64,000 bases of DNA from SZUA-35 sp037969565 (GTDB lineage: Bacteria; Actinomycetota; Acidimicrobiia; Acidimicrobiales; SZUA-35): assembly GCA_037969565.1 (NCBI GenBank), contig JBBKXQ010000015.1, positions 46,404 to 110,403 of the forward strand, read 5' to 3'. A program made the translations under genes and the position numbers. Shown in pieces: positions 1 to 8,607 of the stretch (position 1 is its first letter; each line of letters opens with the position of its first letter). Under the pieces are notes generated by a model. It saw only the letters and a list, made by a program, of their open reading frames with translations, was not told the origin of the DNA and ran no database searches.

Positions 1-1
1 C

Positions 2-1243
2 GCCGACGTGATGAGCGACAAGGCAACCGTCGAGCTGCCTTCGCCAGTGAGCGGCGTGGTCCGTTGGATCGCGGGTGAAGTCGGCGACATCCTGGCCGTG
101 GGCAGCCCGCTCATCCGAATCGACGTCGGCGCAGCCAGTCCGCCGGAAGAAGACAACGGTGACGACGGCGGCAGCGAGCCCTCCGAAGGGGGCAGCAGCG
201 AGCCAACCGCCAGCACCGAACCGTCCACCAGCACCGAACCGTCCGCCGACACCGAACCGTCCGCCGACACCGAGGCGTCGGACAACGAGGCCACTCGGAG
301 GCCGTCCCTTCCCCCGCCCTCGCATCGAGCTGGTCAGCACCTCGCGGCTCCTGCGGTTCGGTCCCGAGCCAGTCGTCTCGGTATCGAGCTCGACAGCCTC
401 AGCGGCAGCGGAGCGGACGGTCGCGTGATGCATGCCGATCTCGACGAGGTGCTCCGGGCCGCGTCCGACACCCACCCGAGGCCCAGCACCAGTGACGTCC
501 CGCTCGATGGCGGACAGCCACACGAATCCGGCAGGTCTGACGAGATCGACGACATCCGGATCACGGGGCTCCGTCGCAACATTGCAGAACGCATCACGGC
601 CTCGGCTCGCAGGATCCCGCACTTCACCTATGTCGATGAGATCGATGTCACCGAACTCGAGCATCTACGCCGCGAGCTCAACGCCGACCAGAGCCACGAA
701 CGCACGAAGCTCTCGTTGTTGCCGTTCCTCATGCGGGCTGTGGTGCTCGCCGTGCGCACTCACCCCGAGATGAATGCTCGCTTCGACGACGAGGCCAGCG
801 TGGTTCATCGGTATGGGGCTGTGCATCTCGGAATTGCCGTTCAAACCGATCGGGGGCTGATGGTCTCGGTGGTGAAGCACGCCGCCTCGCTCGGATTGTG
901 GGAGAGCGCAGAGGAAGTCGCCCGGCTGGCGGAAGCGGCCCGCACGGCGAAGATCACGCTCGACGAACTCAATGGGTCCACGATCACGATCTCGAGCCTT
1001 GGCGCGTTGGGTGGTGTCGTGTCGACGCCGGTGATCAACGCCCCGGAGGTTGCGATCATCGGAGTCAACAAGATCGCCGATCGGCCCGTCTACGTCGGCG
1101 ACACGGTGACCCGACGCAAGATCATGAATCTGTCGTCGTCCTTCGACCACCGGGTGATCGACGGTGCCGACGCCGCCGAGTTCATCCAGACGATCAAGCG
1201 GCTACTCGAAACACCAGCCACATTGTTCATTCCGGGAGGCTGA
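2..1243 (+). CDS. Dihydrolipoamide acyltransferase (E2) of a 2-oxoacid dehydrogenase complex, 5' truncated by the window edge
   Basis: E2 core of a pyruvate or branched-chain 2-oxoacid dehydrogenase; it moves acyl groups from a lipoyl lysine to CoA. The frame is open through the window edge, and the first visible residues (ADVMSDKATVELPSPVSG) already contain the lipoyl-lysine motif DKA, so the true start lies upstream and about half of the lipoyl domain is missing. Counting from the first in-window GTG (position 8): lipoyl remainder to about residue 40, an acidic Ser/Thr/Glu/Pro linker with repeated TEPSADTEPS-type units (about 60-95), a peripheral E1/E3-binding domain (about 111-150, LAAPAVRSRA..GRV), and a catalytic domain (about 180-411) ending with the active-site motif DHRVIDG (His381, Asp385). 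The linker repeat is also visible as an 18-bp DNA repeat. Which oxoacid is used cannot be told from the C-terminal part. Confidence 0.93.
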   Translation, partial: ADVMSDKATVELPSPVSGVVRWIAGEVGDILAVGSPLIRIDVGAASPPEEDNGDDGGSEPSEGGSSEPTASTEPSTSTEPSADTEPSADTEASDNEATRRPSLPPPSHRAGQHLAAPAVRSRASRLGIELDSLSGSGADGRVMHADLDEVLRAASDTHPRPSTSDVPLDGGQPHESGRSDEIDDIRITGLRRNIAERITASARRIPHFTYVDEIDVTELEHLRRELNADQSHERTKLSLLPFLMRAVVLAVRTHPEMNARFDDEASVVHRYGAVHLGIAVQTDRGLMVSVVKHAASLGLWESAEEVARLAEAARTAKITLDELNGSTITISSLGALGGVVSTPVINAPEVAIIGVNKIADRPVYVGDTVTRRKIMNLSSSFDHRVIDGADAAEFIQTIKRLLETPATLFIPGG

Positions 1244-1269
1244 CGAAGCGGACAGCCAATCCGGGCTGG

Positions 1270-1653
1270 TCAGGAAGTTCGGTAATTTCGAAACTCGACG
1301 AGCAGATCATCGGGATCGCGCACGTAGATCGACTGCCCCATGCCACGGGCCCCCGACCGCTCGCCTTTGTCGACCACGACGAGATCGGGGTCGCTGGCCA
1401 GCGAGGCGAGATCGTCGGCGCCGACGACGAAACAGATGTGGTCCAGGTGACCTCGCTCGTCGGAGGGGTCGCCTGCGATGAAGTCGATGATGGTGGCTTC
1501 GTTCACCCGCAATGAAGGGAAGAAGGCGCGGCCAGCTCTCCACTCTTCGATGTTGACCGGGGCGAGACCGGCATGCCGCGAGTACCAGGCGAGCGAACGT
1601 TCGAGGTCGGCTACGACGAGAACGATGTGATCGAGCGCGAAAGCAGTGGCCAT
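1270..1653 (-). CDS. VOC-family (glyoxalase/bleomycin-resistance fold) protein
   Basis: 127-residue vicinal-oxygen-chelate protein. The N-terminal strand carries LDHIVLVVADLERSLAWY, the family's first metal-ligand region (His9), the middle has HLDHICF, and the C-terminus has the usual VRDPDDLLVEF with a metal-ligand Glu near residue 120. The length fits one two-module VOC monomer. ATG 1653 is preferred over longer in-frame extensions because homology-like sequence begins there. It is convergent with the E2 gene and lies downstream of the DUF421 gene on the same strand. The substrate is unknown; members include glyoxalases, dioxygenases and resistance proteins. Confidence 0.8.
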   Translation of the reverse strand: MATAFALDHIVLVVADLERSLAWYSRHAGLAPVNIEEWRAGRAFFPSLRVNEATIIDFIAGDPSDERGHLDHICFVVGADDLASLASDPDLVVVDKGERSGARGMGQSIYVRDPDDLLVEFRNYRTS

Positions 1654-1697
1654 CGTGTCAAGGTAATCGTCCAACGAGAAGGGGTCGAGGGACGATT

Positions 1698-2159
1698 TCA
1701 GGACGGGCCTGGCGGTCTCACGGCCACGGGAACGAAGCTGAATTTGCCGTCGTCCTCCAGGACACCGAGGCGGACCTCCTCGAGATATCCGAAGCCTTGT
1801 TCTCGAGCGGCACCGAGAAGGTCGTCGAGCGTGAGGCGCTCGTTGCGCAGACGATCGAGGTCGGGCCGTCCGTCGCGAATCACGATGACCGCATGTCCGT
1901 CGAGAATTCTCTCGGCCCCCTTCGATCGTCTCGCCAAGAAGTCGCCGATCAGCATCCAACACACGAAGGTCGAGACGGCGATGACGGCGCCGGTCACCGA
2001 CATGTCTTCTTGGGTCACGCCCTGCTGCACGAAGTCGCCGAGAATGACCACGACGACCAGTTCCAGCGGGGAGATCTCGGCCAGTGAACGTTTCCCAGTG
2101 CCCCGGGTAACGAGCCAGAGAAACCAGTAGATGACGCTGGCTCGAATCACGAGTTCCAT
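1698..2159 (-). CDS. DUF421 (YetF/YcaP-like) membrane protein
   Basis: 153-residue protein with hydrophobic N-terminal helices (about residues 4-75, including LVVVVILGDFVQQGVTQEDMS, quoted in part) followed by a soluble domain containing DGHAVIVIRDGRPDLDRLRN and LTLDDLLGAAREQGFGYLEE, the hallmark of the DUF421/YetF family. Family members sit in the cytoplasmic membrane with a cytosolic C-terminal domain; the biochemical role is unclear, though some are tied to spore or stress envelope functions. It lies 43 bases downstream of another membrane protein gene on the same strand, so the two may be co-transcribed. The start is ATG 2159 with an AGGGAGGG-type ribosome-binding site just upstream. Confidence 0.85.
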   Translation of the reverse strand: MELVIRASVIYWFLWLVTRGTGKRSLAEISPLELVVVVILGDFVQQGVTQEDMSVTGAVIAVSTFVCWMLIGDFLARRSKGAERILDGHAVIVIRDGRPDLDRLRNERLTLDDLLGAAREQGFGYLEEVRLGVLEDDGKFSFVPVAVRPPGPS

Positions 2160-2202
2160 GACACCCTCCCTTCCATCGTTGGAGTTCGCACTTGCGGCCG
2201 CA

Positions 2203-2754
2203 TCACGGAAACACTCGCGTGTGAAACGAAACGCTCACCGGTTCGGTCGACTCGGAGCTGACCGTGACCGTTGCGTCCTTTCCGGAATGGATGTTCGGTT
2301 GGAGCCGAGCGTCGTAGTCAATCGACCAAACCGGGGCCCCGTCGGGCTTGAACGTCCAACGCTCGATGACACCATCGGAGGCAGTGCTGTCCGGAGTGGG
2401 GTCGAGTCCGTTCTCGTCGAAGATCGCCAAGTAGTCGGTCGGCACCTCGACGGTGAGTTCAGCCGGCAGCGGATCCCCGCTGACCGATTCGATCGTGATT
2501 CGGAATGGTGTGGCGATTCCCGGCCTGGTGGTCGCGGCGTAGAACACGGTGACCCGAAGCACGTCGTTGCTCTCGGTCGCCGATTTCGTCGTCAGCCCTC
2601 CGAACCCGAGGAGTGCCGCGGCCACAACGCCGAAGATTGCAAGAAAGGCGAAACTGCGAAGGGCGCGATCGAACCAATCCCATGCACTGGAGTAGGCAGC
2701 CGGTTCGGTCGACAACCCGTCGATCGCGTTGGGTACTTCGCCGAACTTCGTCAC
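2203..2754 (-). CDS. Single-pass membrane protein of unknown function
   Basis: About 183 residues. A short N-terminal segment leads into one membrane helix (FAFLAIFGVVAAALLGFGGL, roughly residues 34-53), followed by a predicted all-beta extracytoplasmic domain rich in Thr, Ser and Asp with the flavour of an Ig-like fold (FRITIESVSGDPLPAELTVEV). I do not recognise a named family. GTG 2754 is chosen because an AGGAG motif lies six bases upstream; GTG 2757 is an alternative, and the longer open frame to 2880 would run through low-complexity repeats. It probably forms an operon with the DUF421 gene. Confidence 0.6.
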   Translation of the reverse strand: MTKFGEVPNAIDGLSTEPAAYSSAWDWFDRALRSFAFLAIFGVVAAALLGFGGLTTKSATESNDVLRVTVFYAATTRPGIATPFRITIESVSGDPLPAELTVEVPTDYLAIFDENGLDPTPDSTASDGVIERWTFKPDGAPVWSIDYDARLQPNIHSGKDATVTVSSESTEPVSVSFHTRVFP

Positions 2755-2770
2755 CACGGTCTCCTCATTT

Positions 2771-2808
2771 ATTGAATGAGATTGGATGAATGAGATTGAA
2801 TGAGTGAG
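2771..2808. repeat. Short imperfect tandem repeat in a 5' leader
   Basis: ATTGAATGAG, then ATTGGATGAATGAG, then ATTGAATGAG, then TGAG, one after another. The stretch is markedly AT-richer than its surroundings and lies in the leader of the minus-strand gene at 2203-2754. Confidence 0.6.
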
Positions 2809-2813
2809 GGGTA

Positions 2814-2838
2814 GTACCCAGCTGACGGGCGAAGATTC
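2814..2838 (-). promoter_or_regulatory. Possible sigma-B-like promoter (weak match)
   Basis: On the minus strand GAAT, 15 bases, GGGTAC. The -10 part fits the GGGTAY sigma-B/F pattern and the -35 fits only the relaxed GNNT form. It would drive the 2203-2754/DUF421 pair with a leader of about 50 bases that includes the short repeats. Confidence 0.3.
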
Positions 2839-2938
2839 AGCCACGCCGGGATTTCCGTGGGACGGAGCTGATGGGCACAATTGCGGTGATGTCGGGGGCA
2901 GATTGCGTCTCGATGCCGCTACTATTTCGCCCTCACCT

Positions 2939-3012
2939 GCGGGTGTAGCTCAATGGTAGAGCCACAGGTTTCCAACCTGTTGACCGGGGTTCGATTCCCC
3001 GTACCCGCTCCA
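2939..3012 (+). tRNA. tRNA-Gly (anticodon TCC)
   Basis: Cloverleaf: acceptor GCGGGTG paired with TACCCGC (one G-U), D-arm GCTCAATGGTAGAGC, anticodon stem ACAGG/CCTGT with loop TTTCCAA (anticodon TCC), T-arm GGGGTTCGATTCCCC. Discriminator T, and the 3' CCA is encoded in the DNA. Confidence 0.95.
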
Positions 3013-3059
3013 GATCGCCACCAAGCCGAGTAACGGCCGCGATGCAAACGGTCGACCTC

Positions 3060-3065
3060 TAGCCT
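3060..3065 (+). promoter_or_regulatory. -10 box of a leaderless transcript (FKBP gene)
   Basis: TAGCCT lies seven bases before the ATG at 3073, placing transcription start at or next to the start codon. No ribosome-binding site precedes the ATG, which agrees with a leaderless mRNA. Confidence 0.45.
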
Positions 3066-3072
3066 TGGCTCG

Positions 3073-3450
3073 ATGGACACGTTTGAACGCCCCACCATCG
3101 AAATCCCCAGCGGCGAAGCCCCGACCGATCTCGTCGTCGAAGATCTCGTGGTCGGCGACGGCGCAGAAGCAGCAGCTGGCATGCAGGTCAGCGTCGACTA
3201 CGTCGGAGCCTCATGGTCGACCGGCAAGGAATTCGATGCCTCCTGGAACCGTGGTGAGCATTTCTCCTTCGGCCTCGGAGCTCAGCAGGTCATCGGCGGT
3301 TGGGACCAAGGCGTGCAGGGAATGAACGTCGGCGGGCGCCGTCGGCTCACGATCCCACCCCACCTCGGCTACGGCGCCAGAGGAGCGGGCGGAGCCATCG
3401 GTCCCAACGAAACGCTCGTCTTCGTCGTGGATCTCCGCAACATCGGTTGA
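3073..3450 (+). CDS. FKBP-type peptidyl-prolyl cis-trans isomerase
   Basis: 125-residue single-domain FKBP that catalyses cis-trans isomerisation of X-Pro bonds. Recognisable features are VSVDYVGASWSTGKEFDASW, FSFGLGAQQVIGGWDQGVQG, the RRRLTIPPHLGYG loop and a closing GPNETLVFVVDLRNI strand. There is no signal peptide, so it is cytoplasmic. The length is normal for a stand-alone bacterial FKBP. The start codon is preceded by a -10-like box but no Shine-Dalgarno sequence. It sits just after tRNA-Gly. Confidence 0.93.
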   Translation: MDTFERPTIEIPSGEAPTDLVVEDLVVGDGAEAAAGMQVSVDYVGASWSTGKEFDASWNRGEHFSFGLGAQQVIGGWDQGVQGMNVGGRRRLTIPPHLGYGARGAGGAIGPNETLVFVVDLRNIG

Positions 3451-3514
3451 CCCCGACCTCAGCGCGTGACGGCCGACCGTTTCGCCGGGTGCCAGCGCCT
3501 CGAGCGACGACCCC

Positions 3515-3520
3515 TAGCCT
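3515..3520 (+). promoter_or_regulatory. -10 box of a leaderless transcript (GGR-type flavoprotein)
   Basis: TAGCCT followed by six bases and the ATG at 3527, the same hexamer and nearly the same geometry as for the FKBP gene. No ribosome-binding site is visible. Confidence 0.45.
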
Positions 3521-3526
3521 TCCAGC

Positions 3527-4744
3527 ATGGAACATGCCGATCTCGTGGTCATTGGTGCGGGCCCTGCGGGGGCTGCCGCCGCAATCCAGGCGGCCCGCCA
3601 AGGAGCGAAGGTCGTCGTCTTCGACAAGGCGCCCTATGGCCGCGACAAGGTGTGCGGTGATGGACTCACCCCCCGTGCGGTCGGCGCGCTCAACGACCTG
3701 AAAATCGATCTATCCGATGCTCACCTCATCGACGGGCTCCGGATGATTGCCAACAAGACCGAGCGCGAACTGTTGTGGCCAACGACGAATCGCTTCCCCA
3801 ATCATGGTGCTGTCTGGCCCCGCCGTCGGCTCGATGCAGCCCTCATCGATGCTGCCGTCGAGGCTGGAGCCGAGGTTCGATGGGAAACCGAGGCCCTTCC
3901 CCTCATGGATGGCAGCTCGGTGATCGGGGTCGAGGCCGCCGGTTCGAAGATGTCGGCCGACCTGACGGTGGTCGCCACTGGTGCGCCCGGGGCGGTGGCC
4001 CGGATGCTGGGCGCCGAGCGGGTTGCCGACGAGCCCTTCGGCCTCGCGATTCGAACCTACGCCGAATCGCCCCGACACGCTGATCGACACCTCGAAGCGT
4101 GCCTGACCCTTCGAGACGAACAAGGCACACCCGTGCCTGGGTACGGCTGGATGTTTCCCGCTGGTGATGGCACGGTGAACATCGGTGTGGGTGCGTTGTC
4201 GACCATGAAGGGTTTCAAGAAGCTCAACCTCAACAAGCTTCTCGGCGCCTACCGCTCGATCGTCAACGAGCCGTGGGGTCTCGGACCCGACCTCGAGCGT
4301 CCACGCGCCTGGCGATTGCCCATGAGTACTCAACGCCGGCACGGTGAGGGATGGGTGGCGATCGGAGATGCGGCCGGCCTGGTCAATCCGATGAACGGCG
4401 AAGGAATCGACTACGGACTCGAGTCGGGCATGCTCGCGGCCGACCTCTTCATCGAAGATCCGGCCACGGCGGCAACCCGCTATGACCATCTGGTCGGAGA
4501 GCGGTTCGACAGCTTCCTGCGAACCGGGCGTCGGTTCTCGTTCCTGATCGGACACCCATGGATCTTGCGCTCCGGGCTTCGGCTGGCGGTTGGCACCGAT
4601 TCCATCGCACAGATCACGCTGCAGGTCATGGGCAACCTCGTCGACTCCGAGACTCCGGGCGCCTCGGGTCGCGTCCTCACGTTGGCCGACAAAGCGCTGG
4701 GGCTGGCCGATCCTCTGCTCCGACGCACCCGAGCCACGGCCTGA
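3527..4744 (+). CDS. Geranylgeranyl-reductase-family FAD oxidoreductase
   Basis: 405-residue flavoprotein. The N-terminal dinucleotide-binding motif is VVIGAGPAGAAAAIQAARQG, followed by FDKAPYGRDKVCGDGLTPRAV, the cysteine-containing signature of the GGR/menaquinone-reductase family, and near residue 280 WVAIGDAAGLVNPMNGEGID, the second FAD contact. In actinobacteria relatives saturate an isoprenoid double bond of menaquinone or of geranylgeranyl lipids. The C-terminus is relatively short, and membrane association is expected only peripherally. No partner gene is adjacent, so the exact isoprenoid substrate is open. Confidence 0.88.
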   Translation: MEHADLVVIGAGPAGAAAAIQAARQGAKVVVFDKAPYGRDKVCGDGLTPRAVGALNDLKIDLSDAHLIDGLRMIANKTERELLWPTTNRFPNHGAVWPRRRLDAALIDAAVEAGAEVRWETEALPLMDGSSVIGVEAAGSKMSADLTVVATGAPGAVARMLGAERVADEPFGLAIRTYAESPRHADRHLEACLTLRDEQGTPVPGYGWMFPAGDGTVNIGVGALSTMKGFKKLNLNKLLGAYRSIVNEPWGLGPDLERPRAWRLPMSTQRRHGEGWVAIGDAAGLVNPMNGEGIDYGLESGMLAADLFIEDPATAATRYDHLVGERFDSFLRTGRRFSFLIGHPWILRSGLRLAVGTDSIAQITLQVMGNLVDSETPGASGRVLTLADKALGLADPLLRRTRATA

Positions 4745-4784
4745 CCGATCAGCCGCTCACCCAACACTGCTCGACGGACGCGGC

Positions 4785-4824
4785 GAGTCGGGTGACGGGG
4801 TCCCTCGGCCGCCTCACCCGACTC
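4785..4824. terminator. Hairpin between convergent genes
   Basis: Perfect 11-bp stem (arms 4785-4795 and 4814-4824) with a GC-rich 18-base loop, 40 bases after the flavoprotein stop. There is no U-tract. A second small hairpin (arms 4978-4984 and 4989-4995) lies just beyond the end of the opposing metallo-hydrolase gene. The rest of the 4745-5011 gap shows nothing else. Confidence 0.5.
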
Positions 4825-5011
4825 AACGTCACTCCGTAGAGCTTCGCAACTTCCCTCCAGTAGCTGCGATCAGGTCGTTTTGCCATCTCCGGGTTGCCCC
4901 CGAGCTACCGCTGCGTCCTGGTGGAAGCAGCATGTACCTGCTCGCAGCCAAGTTCTGTAACCCAGATCACACAGGGCCCGTGACATGCGTCACGGCTCCA
5001 CCCCCAGCAGG

Positions 5012-5842
5012 TCAGAGATTGGCCGCCAACTCGCTGAGAAGGGCACCGGCTCCGCTCTCGATCGGCGTCCCGTGTCCGACCAAGATGGCCTCGACCTCTC
5101 GTTGGGCCAGCACTTTGACCGAAGCGTTGGCCGTATCCATGTCCGGCGTGAACTGAGGGTTCGGTCCGGTGAGCACGCCACCAGGACCGTTGAGAGCGTC
5201 GCCCGCAACGAGCAAGCCAGAATCAGGATCGAAGACCGAGATGTGGCCCGGCGTATGACCGGGTGTTCCGATGATTTGCAGTCCGAAGACCTCGTCCCCG
5301 TCGTTGATTGCTCGGATCGAGTCGGTGTCGACTCCCACCAGACCGTCGAGTGCGGGCACATCGGCCGTGCCGGCGTAGGTCGTTGCGCTTGTTGCGTTCC
5401 GGAGTACGTCGCCCAGTCCGCCGACGTGGTCTGGATGTGAATGGGTGAGAATGACATGAGCCACATCAGACCAATCAGCTCCGAGTTGACCAAGCCCATC
5501 CTGAATGAGCGAGAGGTCGCCGCCGAAGCCGGTGTCGACGACAGCCACCTCCTCGCCCCGAATCAACAAGTAGGCCGACACGTTCGAGAATCTCACCTGC
5601 TGCCAGCGGAGCGCGTCGCCGATCGGGCCTTCGCTGGACGGCGTCACAGCGCCGGTGGTGCCCGCGCTCGCGCCGGTGTCCTCGCTCGACTGGACGTCGC
5701 TGCTCCCTGCGCTACTCCCGTCGTTACTGCTCGCCGTGCATCCGGCCAGGCCGATGACCGCAAAGGCGAGGGTGCCTTTGCCGAGGTCGGCGACGAAGCG
5801 CCGACGACCGAGCAATCGAACGGGAGCGATGGGAGTGGACAT
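5012..5842 (-). CDS. Tat-exported lipoprotein metallo-beta-lactamase-fold hydrolase
   Basis: 276 residues. The N-terminus has a twin-arginine motif (GRRRFVADL, residues 12-20), a hydrophobic stretch and a lipobox LAGC (Cys35), followed by a Ser/Gly/Asp-rich linker, so it is predicted to be folded in the cytoplasm, exported and lipid-anchored outside. The hydrolase domain shows VVDTGFGG, the zinc motif THSHPDH (His134, His136, Asp138, His139), GTPGHTPGHISVF and VAGDAL. The fold covers glyoxalase II, lactonases and many other hydrolases; nothing here fixes the substrate. The next gene on the strand (PH-domain protein) starts more than 20 bases upstream and may be in the same transcript. Confidence 0.88.
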   Translation of the reverse strand: MSTPIAPVRLLGRRRFVADLGKGTLAFAVIGLAGCTASSNDGSSAGSSDVQSSEDTGASAGTTGAVTPSSEGPIGDALRWQQVRFSNVSAYLLIRGEEVAVVDTGFGGDLSLIQDGLGQLGADWSDVAHVILTHSHPDHVGGLGDVLRNATSATTYAGTADVPALDGLVGVDTDSIRAINDGDEVFGLQIIGTPGHTPGHISVFDPDSGLLVAGDALNGPGGVLTGPNPQFTPDMDTANASVKVLAQREVEAILVGHGTPIESGAGALLSELAANL

Positions 5843-5865
5843 GAGGGCGTTCCTTCAGTAGCGGG

Positions 5866-7416
5866 TCACAACGTGAGGCCGATGGCGGTAGCGGCAGAAT
5901 GATCTCGAATGAAACCCATGAGGCGATGGGCATCATTCCGAGCGAGATCGGGGATCACGACCGATGCCAATTCCGATCGACCGGCCGCAATCGCTTCGAT
6001 CGTGACCAGGCCGAGCCGGCGTTGGAAGAACGATTCTCTCGACGAGAGCTTCTGCACCTTGTCGAGGTCGAGCAGGGTCACCCGTTGAAAGACGACCCCA
6101 CTGACCACGAGCAGCTGACCATGGTCAACTGCGTACCCGAGGTGCTCGAACCGGGACCGAGCGAACCAACCGGCTACGAGCACGCCAAACACGAAGAGGA
6201 CCAAGCCGATCCTGACATCGAACAAGGCAACGACGCCCCCGCCGACGAGTCCGAGGATCAGACCCCGGAGGAACACTCGGCGCACGGTGAGCGGGCTCAC
6301 ACGCTGGGCATCCTGTTCCCGGGGGAAATCACGGTCGACCAGTTGGGCCACGAGATCGGGCCAGGTGCCCACCGGTTGGGCCGGACTGAGAAAGCGAGTG
6401 ACGTCTCCCCCGAGCAAATCCAGATCGGCTGTCTCGAATCGCAAGCGCTCGTAGCCCAACTGCGACAGAACGGGAGTGCGTTCGACGGAGACCGACTGGA
6501 TGCGACTCAGCCGGGTGGAGATCTGCTGTTCGGACAGCATCCCCGCTCGAAGCCGAAGTTCGTCCCCCACTCGCCACAACCGGAACTTGCCGAGCGAGAC
6601 CGAGGACCCGATGACGATGAGAGGAGCCAGACCCACGAGACCCAGCAATTCGGGGGGAATTCGACCGAACCAACCCAGCCGTTCGGTCAACACAACCGCC
6701 AGGACGACGGCGGGAACCGCCACGACGAGTTGGGTGGCGAAGATGCCCAGCCGAGCGATGACAACCGCCTGAAATGAGGGCGCGGCGAGGACGATCGATT
6801 CGACCGGCGACGGAGGCGGCGGAGGCATTCGGCTCGGTGGATGAACCGGGATCGCCTCTGCTGAACCCATCTGGGCGATCAACCGATCGATGGAGAGCTG
6901 AGCAGGCTCGCCAACCGAACCTGCCGGGTTCGAGCCCGCATTGTCGGTGGGCCGAAGGATGGCGGCCAGACGATCACCCTCGGCACCGTCGACGTAACGC
7001 ATCGTGATGTCGCCTCCTGATGCGTCCGAGATCTGCAGTTGCGTCATACCAACCAGTCGGGCCAGGAAAGGCGTCGATTGACTCACGTTCTGGATCCGAG
7101 CGCGAGGCATGACCTGCTTGCGGCGCCGGAAGAGTCCGTACTCGTAACGAACGGCCTCGGGATCGACTCGGTATCGAGTGGTGAACCAGCGAACCCCGGC
7201 CGAGCCGAAGGCTCCAACGACGAACAGATATTCGAGCAGGTCGGCGAATCCGCCACCTCCGTCGCTTCCGGCTGCGCCGATGCGGACCAAGACGAGAGCG
7301 AAGACAATCTGACGAATGGCAGTCAAGAACTCGAACAACAGGGTCACCGGGTGAACCCGCCGCCAATCGACCGAGCTCGTCGCCTCCAACTCAGAGATCG
7401 CCATCGGCCAGCTCAT
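5866..7416 (-). CDS. Large bacterial PH-domain (bPH2/DUF304, YdbT-like) membrane protein
   Basis: About 516 residues with three bPH2 modules, each introduced by a pair of membrane helices. Module cores are recognisable from YRVDPEAVRYEYGLFRRRKQ, WRVGDELRLRAGMLSEQQIS followed by TRLSRIQSVSVERTPV, and YAVDHGQLLVVSGVVFQRVT followed by LLDLDKVQKLSSRES. The start is placed at ATG 7416 (MSWPMAIS), which overlaps the upstream bPH2 gene by 26 bases; ATG 7404 is an alternative. This long/short pair matches the YdbT/YdbS arrangement of Bacillus, linked there to protection against antimicrobial peptides; the role here is inferred only from that arrangement. Confidence 0.88.
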   Translation of the reverse strand: MSWPMAISELEATSSVDWRRVHPVTLLFEFLTAIRQIVFALVLVRIGAAGSDGGGGFADLLEYLFVVGAFGSAGVRWFTTRYRVDPEAVRYEYGLFRRRKQVMPRARIQNVSQSTPFLARLVGMTQLQISDASGGDITMRYVDGAEGDRLAAILRPTDNAGSNPAGSVGEPAQLSIDRLIAQMGSAEAIPVHPPSRMPPPPPSPVESIVLAAPSFQAVVIARLGIFATQLVVAVPAVVLAVVLTERLGWFGRIPPELLGLVGLAPLIVIGSSVSLGKFRLWRVGDELRLRAGMLSEQQISTRLSRIQSVSVERTPVLSQLGYERLRFETADLDLLGGDVTRFLSPAQPVGTWPDLVAQLVDRDFPREQDAQRVSPLTVRRVFLRGLILGLVGGGVVALFDVRIGLVLFVFGVLVAGWFARSRFEHLGYAVDHGQLLVVSGVVFQRVTLLDLDKVQKLSSRESFFQRRLGLVTIEAIAAGRSELASVVIPDLARNDAHRLMGFIRDHSAATAIGLTL

Positions 7417-7846
7417 CTCTGATCCACGCAACCGTCTCGAGGTCGAGATGGGGAATGAGAAGGTTCGGAGATCGGGCCCCAGCCGTGTGCACCGTCAAGG
7501 TCGTGAGCCCGAGCAACCGGTCGATTGGTCCGTCGTCGGTCGTGATCGTTTGCACCCGATTTCGAGCCACCACGGCGCGGCGATGCGTGACCACGCCCCA
7601 TCGAGCTTCGATCGATTTCTCGTCCAGCCCGAACGACCATGTGCGGTAGCGCAGACCGGCGACGGCGAATCCGATTGCGGTCACCACCAATCCACCTATC
7701 AGCGGAGCGAGCCAGAACCAGCCGACGGAAACGTCGGCCCGGTCCAACCAGACGGCCACGATCAAGCCGCCGGCGAGAACTCCGAGGCCTGCGACCAATG
7801 ACAGCCCACGCCAGAGACGAAGCACACTCGAAGGAAGTTGTTGCAT
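7391..7846 (-). CDS. Small bacterial PH-domain (bPH2, YdbS-like) membrane protein
   Basis: 151 residues: two membrane helices (about 14-35 and 42-62), then one bPH2 domain with YRTWSFGLDEKSIEARWGVV, THRRAVVARNRVQTI and LTVHTAGARSPNLLIPHL. ATG 7846 is chosen because family-like sequence begins there and a GGAAG motif precedes it. The 3' end overlaps the start of the large PH-domain gene, which implies translational coupling and probably a complex. The upstream VIT-type transporter gene ends 14 bases before the start. Confidence 0.87.
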   Translation of the reverse strand: MQQLPSSVLRLWRGLSLVAGLGVLAGGLIVAVWLDRADVSVGWFWLAPLIGGLVVTAIGFAVAGLRYRTWSFGLDEKSIEARWGVVTHRRAVVARNRVQTITTDDGPIDRLLGLTTLTVHTAGARSPNLLIPHLDLETVAWIRDELADGDL

Positions 7847-7860
7847 TCCGCTTCCGCCGA

Positions 7861-8601
7861 TCAAACCACGGCGCCGAGCCAACTCCCGATCAACCACGTG
7901 ACGGCACAGGCGCCGACGGCCCAGGAAACCTGCCGCAGAATCGTGCGGAAGGTCGAGCGTTCGGTGAAATACGCGAGCGTTGCGCCAACGGCGGCCACCG
8001 CCAGCAGTCCGAGGAGCGACGACAAGATCACCCCCGAGTTTCCTTCGGTGAAGAACCATGGCATGAGCGGAATCACGGCCCCGACCGCAAACGCCAGGAA
8101 AGACGCGAGGGCAGCTTGAGCCGGATCGCCGGTTTCCGAAGGATCGATACCCAGTTCCTCGCGGGCGTGGACTTCAAGCGCAACCTTCGGGTCAGCCATG
8201 ACTGCCTCGGCCATCTGATCAGCATGTTCACGCCCGATCCCGCGCTCGCGGTAGATGGCGGCGAGTTCGTTCCTCTCGGCCAGCGGCTGCCTGGCAATCG
8301 ATTGAGCTTCGATGGCGAGCTCGCGCTCCACCAGTTCAGATTGCGCTTTCATCGAGACGTATTCGCCGGCTGCCATCGAGGATGCACCAGCCAGCAGTCC
8401 GGCCACGCCGGCCACCAGAACGCTCGAGCCTTGCGACGACGCGGCGGCGACACCGAGAATGAGCGCAACATTCGACACGAGTCCGTCGCTGACACCAAAA
8501 ACTGCGGCTCGAGCTGCTCCGCCGGACACGTCCCTGTGGCGGTGGACGTGGTGGGAAGGTGGTCCATGATCATGATCGTGGGTGACAACGCTTTCAGCCA
8601 T
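7861..8601 (-). CDS. VIT1/CCC1-family iron/manganese transporter
   Basis: 246 residues. A His/Asp-rich cytosolic N-terminus (HDHDHGPPSHHVHRHRD) is followed by AAVFGVSDGLVSNVALILG, the first helix signature of the VIT/CCC1 family, then AGLLAGASSMAAGEYVSMKAQ and, after a cytosolic helical insert with Glu-rich metal sites (ELVERELAIE, YRERGIGREHADQM), three more membrane helices. Family members export or sequester Fe2+ or Mn2+. It is divergent from a DtxR-type metalloregulator 99 bases away, so metal-dependent control is likely. A TATCGT box six bases before the ATG indicates a leaderless mRNA. Confidence 0.9.
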   Translation of the reverse strand: MAESVVTHDHDHGPPSHHVHRHRDVSGGAARAAVFGVSDGLVSNVALILGVAAASSQGSSVLVAGVAGLLAGASSMAAGEYVSMKAQSELVERELAIEAQSIARQPLAERNELAAIYRERGIGREHADQMAEAVMADPKVALEVHAREELGIDPSETGDPAQAALASFLAFAVGAVIPLMPWFFTEGNSGVILSSLLGLLAVAAVGATLAYFTERSTFRTILRQVSWAVGACAVTWLIGSWLGAVV

Positions 8602-8607
8602 GACTGA